From assembly GCF_000731985.1 (NCBI RefSeq), contig NZ_JNCS01000003.1, positions 248,001 through 312,000 of the forward strand: a stretch of 64,000 nucleotides of DNA, given 5' to 3'. Source of the DNA: Natrinema altunense (GTDB taxonomy: Archaea > Halobacteriota > Halobacteria > Halobacteriales > Natrialbaceae). Under the pieces are notes generated by a model, which was not told the origin of the DNA, searched no databases, and worked only from the letters and a program-made list of their open reading frames with translations. This document shows positions 54,417 to 63,367 of this stretch, piece by piece. Positions within the stretch are counted from its first letter, which is position 1. Every line of letters starts with the position of its first letter. A program made the position numbers and the translations under genes.

Positions 54417-54433
54417 GGTGGACGATCTCCACC
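54417..54433 (+). terminator. Short hairpin downstream of tRNA-Leu
   Basis: GGTGGA-CGATC-TCCACC forms a perfect 6-bp stem with a 5-nt loop 8 nt after the tRNA. No long T run follows, so a terminator or processing-related role is tentative. Confidence 0.3.
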
Positions 54434-54577
54434 ATTACGATGCAGGTGATCTCCCTCCGAGGACATCACCCACGCATAATCCTTTCCGACGCTACGACCG
54501 ACGAGCGATAGCCCCGTTGATCGGTACGCTATCGCGCCCCTGTGGTTTCTACTGACGATTCCTCCCAAACGGGCTAC

Positions 54578-54985
54578 TTACCGGCTGTCGACGGGCATCG
54601 TCATCCGACGGCGATCCGTTTCGAAGCCTCGTTTCTCGTAGAAGGCGATGGCACGATCGTTATCGACGCCGACCTCGAGTACGAGTTCCGTACACGTCGC
54701 CTCCCGCGCCCGCTTCGTGACGCGGTCGATCAAGTCGTGGGCCAGACCGGTACCGCGGTAGGGCTCGCGAACGTAGATGTCGGTAACGACCAGGCGATCC
54801 GGTCGGTCGAAGACAGGTGGCGACTCGTCGATCTCGGTCGCCACGAAGCCGGCGAACTCGCCATCAGCGAGGGGTCGATCGCCTGATTTCCGGCTACAGC
54901 ACCCATCGACGGCGATCCACGTCCGATAGTCCGCCGTCTCGAGGCGCTCGAGTCGGAACGCGACTTCCACGGCAACGAGGTCCAT
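54578..54985 (-). pseudogene. GNAT N-acetyltransferase with disrupted 5' end
   Basis: The frame from ATG 54985 gives 135 residues with GNAT core LVVTDIYVREPYRGTGLAHD (acetyl-CoA loop RGTGLA) and LVLEVGVDNDRAIAFYEKRG. But homologous sequence continues in frame upstream: SLPADEAAVRRYVDELWLPS, HRELETIVDAHALADTDA, which is the normal first strand and helix. It is cut by TAG at 55106-55108 just after VEIR (55109-55120), and no ATG, GTG or TTG lies between. So either the first 40 residues are missing from the product or the gene is newly inactive. Confidence 0.65.
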
Positions 54986-55229
54986 GGCGTCGGTGTCGGC
55001 GAGGGCGTGGGCGTCGACGATCGTTTCGAGTTCGCGGTGAGACGGAAGCCACAGTTCGTCGACGTAGCGACGGACGGCGGCCTCATCAGCCGGAAGCGAG
55101 TAGAACTATCTGATTTCGACCTGATGAGAAGCTATTAGCCGTGGCGATTGTAAAACGGCTGCACCCGGTCGCTATCGGTAATCGGTCAGAGACGGTAATC
55201 CCTTTGCCGATGCACTCGAACGAACAGCT

Positions 55230-55793
55230 ATGGAATACGTCTCTCGAGAGCGCGTGCGCCTGCTCACCGGCGTCCTGAGCGTCGTGTCGCTGGCGGTGGT
55301 CTTTGCGGCCGCCGGCGGCCGGATCCCCTCCTCGAGCGTGCCGGCGGCTCCGGCGTGGGTTATCGAGACGATCCCGCTCGTCAACGCCGTGCTCAGCGCG
55401 GCCGCGATCGGCACGATTACGCTCGGCTGGCGGGCGATCCGACGCGACGATATCGAACGCCACCGCGTCGCGATGGTCGCCTCGTTCGGGCTGTTCGTGG
55501 GTTTTCTCACCCTCTATCTCTACCGGCTGACCGTGACCGGCGGCCCGCAGCCGTTCCCCGGGCCCGATTCGGTCTATCAGTTCGTCTACCTGCCGCTGCT
55601 GGCGATCCACATCTTCCTCGCGATCGTCTGTATTCCCCTGCTCTACTACGTGCTCTTGCTCGCGCTCTCCCGTCCGATCGCGGAGCTACCCGAAACAAGC
55701 CACGCCCGCGTCGGCCGCGTCGCGGCGACGCTGTGGCTGATCTCCTTTTCGCTCGGGATCGTCGTGTTCGTCCTCCTGCACGTCGTTTACTGA
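55230..55793 (+). CDS. DUF420 family membrane protein
   Basis: 187 residues, five helices: VRLLTGVLSVVSLAVVFAAA, WVIETIPLVNAVLSAAAIGT, RVAMVASFGLFVGFLTLYLY, YLPLLAIHIFLAIVCIPLLY and LWLISFSLGIVVFVLLHVVY. Conserved His (IERHRVAM, LAIHIFLA) and Asn (PLVNAVLS) match DUF420 (CtaM-like), often near haem-copper oxidase genes and suspected in their assembly. No such genes are adjacent here. Confidence 0.88.
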   Translation: MEYVSRERVRLLTGVLSVVSLAVVFAAAGGRIPSSSVPAAPAWVIETIPLVNAVLSAAAIGTITLGWRAIRRDDIERHRVAMVASFGLFVGFLTLYLYRLTVTGGPQPFPGPDSVYQFVYLPLLAIHIFLAIVCIPLLYYVLLLALSRPIAELPETSHARVGRVAATLWLISFSLGIVVFVLLHVVY

Positions 55794-55844
55794 GCCGGTC
55801 GCCCGAACCCCGAACGGCGACCGTCTCTGATCCCGCAGGACGGC

Positions 55845-56042
55845 TCAGTCGAGGATGTCACCGATCCGTCGGGGTTCACCCTGTAGGTTCGGCTGTTCGG
55901 CGACGATCTGGAGGACCTCGTGGTCGGTCACGTCGTAGTAGGACTTTTCGGTCGCGTCCTCGATGAGGGCCTGCTCGAGGCGGAACTCGGTGCCTTCGTA
56001 GACGACGTCGACGCCCTCGTCGTCGAATGCGAGCGTTGTCAT
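55845..56042 (-). CDS. DUF5800 family protein
   Basis: 65 residues from ATG 56042: MTTLAFDDEGVDVVYEGTEF, then RLEQALIEDATEKSYYDVTD and HEVLQIVAEQPNLQGEPRRI. Acidic, soluble; conserved small haloarchaeal family of unknown function. A much longer open frame upstream on this strand is a shadow of the bactofilin-like gene. Convergent with DUF420. Confidence 0.82.
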   Translation of the reverse strand: MTTLAFDDEGVDVVYEGTEFRLEQALIEDATEKSYYDVTDHEVLQIVAEQPNLQGEPRRIGDILD

Positions 56043-56189
56043 GGTCGGACGTACGCAGTGGGATACTAAAAGCGAGGCGACTGTGGTCGGTGACTGCTGG
56101 GTGCGAGCGCCGACGGCGACGGACGGGCGTCTGACGGACGACTGACGACGCGCGAGGTTTATTAGGCGGTACTCCCTTTGAGCCCGAGT

Positions 56190-57047
56190 GTGGCCTTCAG
56201 CAGGGATCCGCTCGACGAACTCGTCGTCCCCGACGGCACGGAAGCCCAGGAGCGCGACCTCGTTACCGACGGGGACGTCCTCGTCGGCGGGCGCTCGAGC
56301 GTCGAGTTCGGCGTCCGCGGTCGGAACGTGCTGGCCGGCGAATCGGCCGAGTTCGGCGGCGGGATCGAGGCCGAGGGCGACTGCCGGCTCGACATGTGGT
56401 GTGATGTCGCCGAGACCGTCCTGGTCGGCGAGGACGCGTACATCGGCGAACGCGTCCACATCGGCGGCCGACTGAAAGTCGCCGGCGACCTCGACATCGG
56501 CGACGATGTCGAGATCGAGGACGGGTTCGAAGCCAACGGCTGGATCGTCATCCGGAACCCGATGCCGACGATCGTCTTCCTGTTTGTCTACCTCAAACAC
56601 CTCCTCCTGCTCGGCGAGGAAGACGCCGCCCAGCGGCTCATCTCCGAGATGGTCGACGAGGAGGACGACGAACCCGACACGGAGCCGCTGGTCATCCCCC
56701 GGAACGCGACTGTCGGCGACGACGCCTGGCGCGTCTCGACGCCCGCGACGATCGGCGACGACTGTCGACTCCACGGGAACGTCCGCGCCGAGACGATCGA
56801 CATCGGTGCGGACTGCAACATCTTCGGGAGTCTCCGGGCACGCGGCGACGTTTCCGTGGGCGAAGACACCCGCATCCACGGCGACGTGACGACCCGCAAC
56901 GGCGATGTCGTCATCGACCACGACGCCCGCGTCCTCGGTGACGTCTCCTGTGCGGACCTCGAGCTCGGCCCCGACGCGGAGGTCGACGGCACGATCCGGG
57001 CGGACGGCGAGATCACGATGCGGACGACCGAACGCGAGCGCGAGTAA
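56190..57047 (+). CDS. Bactofilin-like polymer-forming protein (two beta-helix parts with hydrophobic insert)
   Basis: 285 residues from GTG 56190 (VAFSRDPLDELVVPDGTEAQ). Repeated beta-helix rungs occur in two blocks, about 20-120 (VTDGDVLVGGRSSVEFGVRG, VLVGEDAYIGERVHIGG) and 180-275 (ATIGDDCRLHGNVRAETIDI, VSVGEDTRIHGDVTT). Between them sits a hydrophobic segment (PMPTIVFLFVYLKHLLLLG, about 124-142) that could touch the membrane. Bactofilins polymerise end to end; haloarchaeal bactofilin homologues (halofilins) affect cell shape. Start TTG at 56178 is also possible. Confidence 0.8.
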   Translation: MAFSRDPLDELVVPDGTEAQERDLVTDGDVLVGGRSSVEFGVRGRNVLAGESAEFGGGIEAEGDCRLDMWCDVAETVLVGEDAYIGERVHIGGRLKVAGDLDIGDDVEIEDGFEANGWIVIRNPMPTIVFLFVYLKHLLLLGEEDAAQRLISEMVDEEDDEPDTEPLVIPRNATVGDDAWRVSTPATIGDDCRLHGNVRAETIDIGADCNIFGSLRARGDVSVGEDTRIHGDVTTRNGDVVIDHDARVLGDVSCADLELGPDAEVDGTIRADGEITMRTTERERE

Positions 57048-57291
57048 CGCGATCCGATTTACCCCGACCGATTCTCCCGACACAGCGTTCGAGCCGTTCG
57101 CGTCGCCGCGCTCGAGCCTGAGCCGGCTCCGCCGAGATACGACGCTGTGACGACGCAGTCGGTTCCGTTCGTCCGAACCGAATACGGCAGTCACGACGCC
57201 GCCGCTATCTATCGGCGAGTTTGACCCCTATTCTTAATACTGATAATCTGATAGGGTGCGACAGGCATGCTAAATATAGACATATACCGAC

Positions 57292-57299
57292 GGGAGGAG
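57292..57299 (+). promoter_or_regulatory. Strong Shine-Dalgarno deciding the etfB start
   Basis: GGGAGGAG lies 2 nt before ATG 57302 in an AT-rich leader (TAAATATAG at 57271-57279 may be the promoter). Most genes in the window lack such a site, so this fixes the start at 57302 rather than the more distant codon at 57221. Confidence 0.65.
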
Positions 57300-57301
57300 T
57301 C

Positions 57302-58168
57302 ATGCGATCGATCGTCCTGACGAAAGGCGTCCCGGACTTCTCCGAGGGGGCCGTCTCGTTCGACGAGGACGGTCACCTGGAGCGGGGGAAGACGCCGACA
57401 GTGATGAATCCGAACGACGAGTTCGCGCTGCAAGCCGCGCTCCAGACGACGGTCCGCCACGGCGGCCACGTCAGCGGCATGAGCATGGGGCCCCCGGGGT
57501 ACGGCGAGGTCCTACAGGAGGCGATGGCGTCGGTCTACACCGACGACAGCTACCTGCTTTCGGATCGTGAACTCGCCGCCTCCGACACGTGGGCGACGGC
57601 GATCACGTTGAGCGCCGGCCTCGAGACGTACCAGGAGGAAGTCGCCGACATCGACCTCGTCTTTGCCGGGTTCAAGACGGCGGACGGCGAGACGGGTCAG
57701 ACCGGCCCGCAGACGTGCTGGGCGATGGAGTGGCCGATCGTCACGCACGTCATCGCGCTCGACGTCGACCCCGACGAACGGACCCTGCGCGCGAAACGGC
57801 TCGTCGAGGGCGATCTCGACGAAATCGAGACGGTCGAAGCGCCCTTGCCCTGTTTCGTCGTCACCGATCCGGAGTTCGAGCCGACCTATCGGAAGGCGTC
57901 TCATCGGTTGACGCACAAAGCGCTCCGAGCGGAAACCGAAGAGCGGGCCGCCGAGCACGACGACCACCTGACGACGTGGGATCACACCGATCTGAACCTC
58001 GATCCCGACTATATCGGGCTCGACGGCTCGCCGACGATCGTCTCCTCGGTCGACCCGATCCCCAAAGCACCATCCGAACGGGAGGCGACGATGATCGATC
58101 CCCACGACGAGGGCATGGGTGACGTACTCGAGGTAATGCAACCGTACGCCGCCGAGGTAGGTGAGTAA
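57302..58168 (+). CDS. etfB: Electron transfer flavoprotein beta subunit (FixA)
   Basis: 288 residues. ETF-beta adenosine-nucleotide fold: MRSIVLTKGVPDFSEGAVSF, NPNDEFALQAALQT, VSGMSMGPPGYGEVLQEAMA, DSYLLSDRELAASDTWATAI, DLVFAGFKTADGETGQTGPQ (nucleotide-binding loop), and ending in alpha-contact sequence. First gene of etfB-etfA-fixCX. Passes electrons from acyl-CoA or other dehydrogenases to the quinone pool through the FixC-like oxidoreductase. Confidence 0.93.
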   Translation: MRSIVLTKGVPDFSEGAVSFDEDGHLERGKTPTVMNPNDEFALQAALQTTVRHGGHVSGMSMGPPGYGEVLQEAMASVYTDDSYLLSDRELAASDTWATAITLSAGLETYQEEVADIDLVFAGFKTADGETGQTGPQTCWAMEWPIVTHVIALDVDPDERTLRAKRLVEGDLDEIETVEAPLPCFVVTDPEFEPTYRKASHRLTHKALRAETEERAAEHDDHLTTWDHTDLNLDPDYIGLDGSPTIVSSVDPIPKAPSEREATMIDPHDEGMGDVLEVMQPYAAEVGE

Positions 58169-58169
58169 C

Positions 58170-59681
58170 ATGACGGAACTCGATCCGGACGACCACACTG
58201 TCGACGAACTGACCGCGGCACTCGAGACGATCGACGACGCGGACGACCTGCAGTCGATTCTCGAGGCGGAACGGGCCGGCCAGGACCGAGCAACGGCTCG
58301 CGAGGCGGTCCACCGGCGGCTCGAGGAGATCGGTACCGCATCGGACGCCGAGAGCACGGACGGTGACGGCGGTGACACCGACGACGCGGAGAGCGAGCCG
58401 GACGAGGCAGACGGTGAAGACCCGGAGGAGGACGACGCCCTCTCTCATCCCACCCGTGACAAGAAACACGTCCGGGCGCTCGAGGACGGCGACTACGCGG
58501 ACATGTGGATCTTCTGTGAGACGCAGGGCGGGGAGTTGCTCGACGTCTCGCGGGAGATGCTCGGCAAGGGCCGTGAACTGATGGATCAGTTCGAGGCGGA
58601 CTACGGCGATCAGGAGGCGGTCGTCGCGTTCCTGATGGGCGACGACTGCGAGGATCTCGCCGAGGAGTGCATCGCCTACGGGGCCGACGTCGCGGTCTAC
58701 CACGAGGACGAGCGCCTCGAGCGGTTCCTGCACGACCCCTACACCGAGATCGCGGCCCACATGGCTCGGGGAGAGGGAACCGTCGAGAGCACCGACTGGC
58801 GCGAGTACGACGAGCCGCGCTACATCCTGTTCCCGGCGACGAACAACGGCCGCGATCTCTCGGCGAAGGTCCAGGCCGAACTCGACTCCGGACTCGCCTC
58901 GGACTGTTCGGACCTGTTCATCGAGGAAAGCGAGGTTTCCAACCCGGTCAAGACCGGCGAACCGGGGGTCAAGAAGACCGTCGAGAAGGTCCTGCACATG
59001 AAACGACCCGACTTCTCCGGCTTCGAGTACTCGACGATCCTCTGTCTCGACAACCCGAACCGGGACTTCCACCCGCAGGGGTGTTCGGTCATCCCGGGTA
59101 GCTTCGACCCGATGGAGCCGGACGCCGACCGTGACGGGCTGATCGTCGAACACGACATGGAACTGGCCGACGACTGGTTCCGCGTCGACATCACCGAACA
59201 CGACCGGCTCGAGGCCGGAATCGACCTCACGGGTCACGACGTGATCGTCTGTCTCGGCCGCGGGATCGCCGACGATCCCACCGCGGGGATGGAACTGGGT
59301 CTCGACCTCGTGGACGCGTTCGAGGACGCCGCCCTCGGCATCACGCGGGGGATCGTCACCTCCTCCTACCAGTTCGAGGGACACGTCGAGGCGTACTCGG
59401 CGGAGGAACGCCAGATCGGCGAGACCGGCCAGGTCGTCGCGCCGGATGTCTACATCGCCGCCGGCGTCTCCGGCGCGGTCCAGCACAAGGTCGGCATGGA
59501 CGAGTCGGATACGATCGTCGCGATCAACACCGATCCCGACGCCCGCATCAGGGACTTCAGCGATTACTTCGTCGAAGGTGACCTCTTCGAGGTCCTGCCG
59601 CGGCTGACCGAAGCGATCGAAGCGGGCGAGACCGACCTCGAGCCCGAGGCCGTCGCCGACGGGGGTGAGGACGATGACTGA
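58170..59681 (+). CDS. etfA: Electron transfer flavoprotein alpha subunit with N-terminal extension (FixB)
   Basis: 503 residues from ATG 58170, 1 nt after etfB. The first 105 are extra: a helical unit (TVDELTAALETIDDADDLQS, ATAREAVHRRLEEI) and an acidic linker. The ETF-alpha part starts MWIFCETQGGELLDVSREML, and its FAD domain has VIVCLGRGIADDPTAGM, GITRGIVTSSYQ, ERQIGETGQVVAPDVYIAAG and GAVQHKVGMDESDTIVAINT. Normal ETF-alpha has about 320 residues. The extension's function is unknown; a similar helical unit occurs in other haloarchaeal proteins. Confidence 0.92.
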   Translation: MTELDPDDHTVDELTAALETIDDADDLQSILEAERAGQDRATAREAVHRRLEEIGTASDAESTDGDGGDTDDAESEPDEADGEDPEEDDALSHPTRDKKHVRALEDGDYADMWIFCETQGGELLDVSREMLGKGRELMDQFEADYGDQEAVVAFLMGDDCEDLAEECIAYGADVAVYHEDERLERFLHDPYTEIAAHMARGEGTVESTDWREYDEPRYILFPATNNGRDLSAKVQAELDSGLASDCSDLFIEESEVSNPVKTGEPGVKKTVEKVLHMKRPDFSGFEYSTILCLDNPNRDFHPQGCSVIPGSFDPMEPDADRDGLIVEHDMELADDWFRVDITEHDRLEAGIDLTGHDVIVCLGRGIADDPTAGMELGLDLVDAFEDAALGITRGIVTSSYQFEGHVEAYSAEERQIGETGQVVAPDVYIAAGVSGAVQHKVGMDESDTIVAINTDPDARIRDFSDYFVEGDLFEVLPRLTEAIEAGETDLEPEAVADGGEDDD

Positions 59682-61347
59682 CGATCACGAACACTACGAG
59701 GCCGTCGTCGTCGGCTGTGGACCCGGTGGGGCCGCGGCGGCCGCGCGGCTCGCCGACCACGGCGTCGAGACGCTCGTCCTGGAGCGGGGTCCCGAAGCGG
59801 GCTCGAAGAACGTCTCCGGCGGATTGATTTACGCCGAGGAATCCGCGCCGTACACGCTCGACGACCTCTTCGATGGCTTCCGGGAGGCGGCGACCGAACG
59901 GCCCGTCACGGACTACTACATCCACAACGTGGCCGGGAACTCGGTCAAGACTTACGACCTGACCGACCTCCACGAGCACGACACCGACTGGTGTGATGCC
60001 GTGCTCCGTCGTGACATGGACTCCTGGCTCGAGACGCGGGTCCACGAGCAGACGAGCGAGACCGGTGGCGGCGTCCTGACGAACGTGCGGGTGAACGGCT
60101 TGCTCCGCGAACACGGCGAGATCGTCGGCGTCACCTGCGACGAACTCGAGCCGATCGAGGCGGACCTGATCGTCGCGGCCGACGGCGTCAACTCCGAACT
60201 CGCCCGCGACGCCGGACTGATGGACTGGGCGGAGCCCGAGGAGTGGTTCCAGGGGGTCAAGGCCGTCGTGGACATGCCCCCCGACGCGATCGACGACCGG
60301 TTCCACATCGGCCCCGAGGAGGGGGCCGCCCACCTGTTCTCGGGCGACCTCTTCGAGGACGTCCGCGGCGGCGGGTTCCTCTATACCAACGAGGACTCGC
60401 TGTCTATCGGGACCGTCTTCCACCTCGACAGTCTCGTCGAGCAGGCGGCCGAACCCCACGAACTGCTCGACGCCCTGCTGACCCACCCGCTGCTCGCCGG
60501 CTGGTTCAAAAACGAGTATCAGGAGCGCGAGTACGCGGCGAAGCTCGTTCCCGACTCGAAGAAGGTCGCCCACCGCCGGCCCTACCGCGACCGCCTCGTC
60601 CTCGTCGGCGACGCCGCCGGTCAGATGCAGGCCCAAGGGCCGATCATCAAGGGAATGAACCACGCCGTCACCGCCGGCGCGCTCGCGGCCGACGCCTTCG
60701 CCGTCACCCGCGGCAACGCCGACCCGGCAGCCGCCGGACGGCGCTACACTAAACTGCTCGAGGACTCCGGCACGATGGCCAAACTCCGGCCCCGCCGGTA
60801 CGACCTCGCCCGAACCGTCGGCGAGCGCGACGCCGTGACCGACGCCGTCGAGCGAGTGCTCGCCTCGCCGCTCGGCTCGCTCGCGGTCGGGAACCCGATC
60901 GCGGACCGCCTGCTGCAGCGAGCGTACAACTCGCCGTTCCTGGTCTCGATGCTGCCGGATACGAAAACCGGCTACGTCTCCCTGCCGACGCTGATCGCCG
61001 AGGAACACGGCAAGACGATCCACTGGGAGAGCGACATCGAACCGCCGACGCTCGAGGAGCGCATCGGCGACCTCACCTACGATACCGACGTCGGCAATCC
61101 CCACATCGAACTCAGAGACGAGTCGGCCGAGGCCAGCGGCGCGGCAGTCACCGCCTGCCCGGTCAGTGCGCGGGACTTCGGCGGCGGCTGCTACCGCTCG
61201 GAGGCCGTCAAGACCAACGGGACCGAGGAGACGCTGGTCAGTCTCGACACCCAGCCCTGCGTCGAGTGTGGGACCTGTGCGATCGTCGCCGACACCGAGT
61301 GGGAACACCCCCGCGGCGGCAAGGGCGTCGAGTATCGCGAGGGGTAG
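59674..61347 (+). CDS. FixC-FixX fusion: ETF:quinone oxidoreductase-like flavoprotein with ferredoxin tail
   Basis: 557 residues from ATG 59674, overlapping etfA by 8 nt. FAD Rossmann motif VVVGCGPGGAAAAARLADHG; GSKNVSGGLIYAEE; LIVAADGVNSELARDAGL; and RLVLVGDAAGQMQAQGPIIK typical of FixC. The C-terminal about 90 residues correspond to FixX: IHWESDIEPPTLEE, CPVSARDFGGGCY and TQPCVECGTCAIVADTEWEH, offering Cys for a [4Fe-4S] cluster. In rhizobia FixC and FixX are separate. It moves electrons between ETF and the quinone or menaquinone pool. Confidence 0.9.
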   Translation: MTDDHEHYEAVVVGCGPGGAAAAARLADHGVETLVLERGPEAGSKNVSGGLIYAEESAPYTLDDLFDGFREAATERPVTDYYIHNVAGNSVKTYDLTDLHEHDTDWCDAVLRRDMDSWLETRVHEQTSETGGGVLTNVRVNGLLREHGEIVGVTCDELEPIEADLIVAADGVNSELARDAGLMDWAEPEEWFQGVKAVVDMPPDAIDDRFHIGPEEGAAHLFSGDLFEDVRGGGFLYTNEDSLSIGTVFHLDSLVEQAAEPHELLDALLTHPLLAGWFKNEYQEREYAAKLVPDSKKVAHRRPYRDRLVLVGDAAGQMQAQGPIIKGMNHAVTAGALAADAFAVTRGNADPAAAGRRYTKLLEDSGTMAKLRPRRYDLARTVGERDAVTDAVERVLASPLGSLAVGNPIADRLLQRAYNSPFLVSMLPDTKTGYVSLPTLIAEEHGKTIHWESDIEPPTLEERIGDLTYDTDVGNPHIELRDESAEASGAAVTACPVSARDFGGGCYRSEAVKTNGTEETLVSLDTQPCVECGTCAIVADTEWEHPRGGKGVEYREG

Positions 61348-61348
61348 A

Positions 61349-61750
61349 ATGAGCCGGTACGGACCCCGCATCGCCGCACTCGCCCGCCGCGCCGAGCGCG
61401 ATCGGGCGGCGTTCGACGACCACGGGTCCGACGAGTCGGCGGACACGGTTCCGGCCCACGATGACGCCGAGATCTACCTTCGCGAGGGTGCTGGACCCGC
61501 CATCTGGCTCTACGTCGAGGCCCGGACCGGCGGCCGTATGGTCCCGTTCACGCGACCCGAACTCGCCGCGCTCGAGGATGCGATGAACCGTTGGCTCGAG
61601 TGTTATGCGCGCTGTCACGGCGTGGCTCTCGAGGCCGAGTTTACGGTCCGCGAGGCGGCCGAACTCCTGCTCGAGACGCGCAACGTCGTCGATACGGCCC
61701 AGTTACTGACCCGCGTTCCGGAGCGACATCGGCGGTCGACTCCAGACTGA
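61349..61750 (+). CDS. Small conserved protein of the etf-fix operon
   Basis: 133 residues from ATG 61349, 1 nt after the fixCX stop. Soluble: MSRYGPRIAALARRAERDRA, a beta part AIWLYVEARTGGRMVPFTRP, then ELAALEDAMNRWLECYARCH and helical ETRNVVDTAQLLTRVP. Operon position suggests an accessory role to electron transfer flavoprotein. No characterised family known to me. Confidence 0.75.
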   Translation: MSRYGPRIAALARRAERDRAAFDDHGSDESADTVPAHDDAEIYLREGAGPAIWLYVEARTGGRMVPFTRPELAALEDAMNRWLECYARCHGVALEAEFTVREAAELLLETRNVVDTAQLLTRVPERHRRSTPD

Positions 61751-61889
61751 CGACCACCCTTGTTCTCCCGAGCGGCGCGCGCCGATCGCAATCGGAAACG
61801 GGCGAGAGGCCGCCCCAAACCGCCCCGTACTTGACTCCCACGCAGTAGACGGGTATTCGACTATTCCCGTTGAGCGCAAAGTCAACTCG

Positions 61890-62528
61890 ATGGCACGAGA
61901 CGATCGGTTATCACGACGGCGAATGCTTCAGTTGACCGGTGTTGCGGCGTCGACGGCGTTCATCGCAGGCTGTGGCGGTGGTGGCAACGGCAATGGGAAC
62001 GGTAACGGCAACGGCGGTGGCGGCGGTAACGGCGACGGGTTCGAGATCGAACCCGGCACGACGATCGATTTCAGTGGCGAGACCAGCCACTGGGAAGGAC
62101 TCGCCCCGTCCGCTATCGAGGGCGAAGAGAACCCGACGCTCATCCTACAGGAGGGCGAAGATTACACGATCGGCTGGTCGGAAGGCAACGGGCAGCCACA
62201 CAATATGGAAATACGGAACGAAAGCGACGAAGTGATCGGCGATCTCTCGACCGAAGTGGTGTCCGAGCCTGACGAGAATCAGATGCTCGACATCACGGCG
62301 AGCAGCGAGATGTACCAGTACGTCTGTCAGCCCCACGAGGCCCAGATGCGCGGCGATATGGAGATCGCGGGCGGCACCGGCGGCGGTGGCGGCAACGAGA
62401 CTGCCGGCAACGAAACCGGCGACAACGAGACCAGCGGTAACGAAACCGGCGACAACGAAACCAGCGGTAACGAGACTAGCGGCAACGAGTCCGACGGGAA
62501 CGAAAGCGGCAACGAAACCAGCGAGTGA
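61890..62528 (+). CDS. Tat-exported blue-copper (halocyanin-like) lipoprotein
   Basis: 212 residues. Tat signal SRRRMLQLTGVAASTAFIAG ends in lipobox AGC (Cys28), then a Gly/Asn linker. Cupredoxin domain about 50-160 with type 1 copper ligands: His104 (GQPHNMEI), Cys146, His149 and Met153 (VCQPHEAQM). The C-terminal 45 residues repeat NETSG/NETGD, each a possible N-glycosylation sequon. Probable electron carrier at the outer membrane face. Confidence 0.9.
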   Translation: MARDDRLSRRRMLQLTGVAASTAFIAGCGGGGNGNGNGNGNGGGGGNGDGFEIEPGTTIDFSGETSHWEGLAPSAIEGEENPTLILQEGEDYTIGWSEGNGQPHNMEIRNESDEVIGDLSTEVVSEPDENQMLDITASSEMYQYVCQPHEAQMRGDMEIAGGTGGGGGNETAGNETGDNETSGNETGDNETSGNETSGNESDGNESGNETSE

Positions 62529-62567
62529 GACCGGTCGGCGTCCGACGGGACGCCGTCCGCGACTCCC

Positions 62568-63239
62568 TCAGTAGATGAGTTCGTCGTCGTTCTCGACCAT
62601 ATACAGGGTCCGCGCAGCGATGTTGACGGTGTGATCGCCGACGCGTTCCAAGTCACGGATCGTCAACAGGAGCCGCGAAACGTCCTGTAGAATCCGTTCG
62701 ACCTCCTCCGTCGACTCGAGTTCGCGCTCGATGAGGTCTCGAACGACGATCTCGCTGGCCCGTTCGGCGAACTGGTCGAGTTCGTCGTCGCGGGCGGCGA
62801 GCGCTCGACAGCTGTCGGTATCCTCGGTGTCGTAGGCGAGCATCGCGTCCTCGAGCATGTCGAGGGTCAACTCGCCCATCTCCTGAACGTCGACGTCGGG
62901 GAACAGGTCCCGCTCGGCGTCCATCGTGTACTCGCCGAGGTTGGTCGCCAGGTCGGCGATCCGCTCTAGGTCGGTGATGATCTTGAACGAGGCGGCGATG
63001 AACCGCAGGTCGCTCGCGACCGGCTGCTGCAACGCGAGCAGGTCGATGCAGTCCTGTTCGAGATCGAGATACATCCGGTTGATCTCGCCGTCGCCCTCGA
63101 TCACTTCGCGGGCGAGGTCCTCGTCTTTCTGCTCGAGGGCGTCCATGCCCATTCGAAGCCGTTCCATGACGACCTCGCTCATGTAGAGGACGTCCTCACG
63201 GAGGTCCGTGAGCTTTTCCTGGTAGGATTGTCTGGCCAT
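62568..63239 (-). CDS. phoU: Phosphate signalling complex protein PhoU
   Basis: 223 residues from ATG 63239 (MARQSYQEKLTDLREDVLYM). Two PhoU three-helix repeats with the metal-binding E-x3-D-x3 patterns: EGDGEINRMYLDLEQDCIDL and ASFKIITDLERIADLATNLG in the first, LTIRDLERVGDHTVNIAART in the second. Controls Pst phosphate uptake and the phosphate regulon in other organisms. Pst genes are not in the window. Confidence 0.93.
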   Translation of the reverse strand: MARQSYQEKLTDLREDVLYMSEVVMERLRMGMDALEQKDEDLAREVIEGDGEINRMYLDLEQDCIDLLALQQPVASDLRFIAASFKIITDLERIADLATNLGEYTMDAERDLFPDVDVQEMGELTLDMLEDAMLAYDTEDTDSCRALAARDDELDQFAERASEIVVRDLIERELESTEEVERILQDVSRLLLTIRDLERVGDHTVNIAARTLYMVENDDELIY

Positions 63240-63367
63240 ACTGGTTGCAACCTGCCCATCCGTGATAAAGACTGCGTGCGATACCACCTCGATCGCCGTC
63301 CCGTCGAGTCCGTGCTCGGCGTCTCCGACGGTCCCGATTGGCGGTTCCACCGGCGGACAGCGTTTGG

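Noticed and set aside
56043-57194. Minus-strand extension of the DUF5800 frame (449 codons)
   Set aside because: It is the antisense of the bactofilin-like gene. The conserved DUF5800 start is the ATG at 56042.
59557-61446. Antisense 629-codon frame over fixCX
   Set aside because: Mirror of a strong coding gene in GC-rich DNA; no family features.
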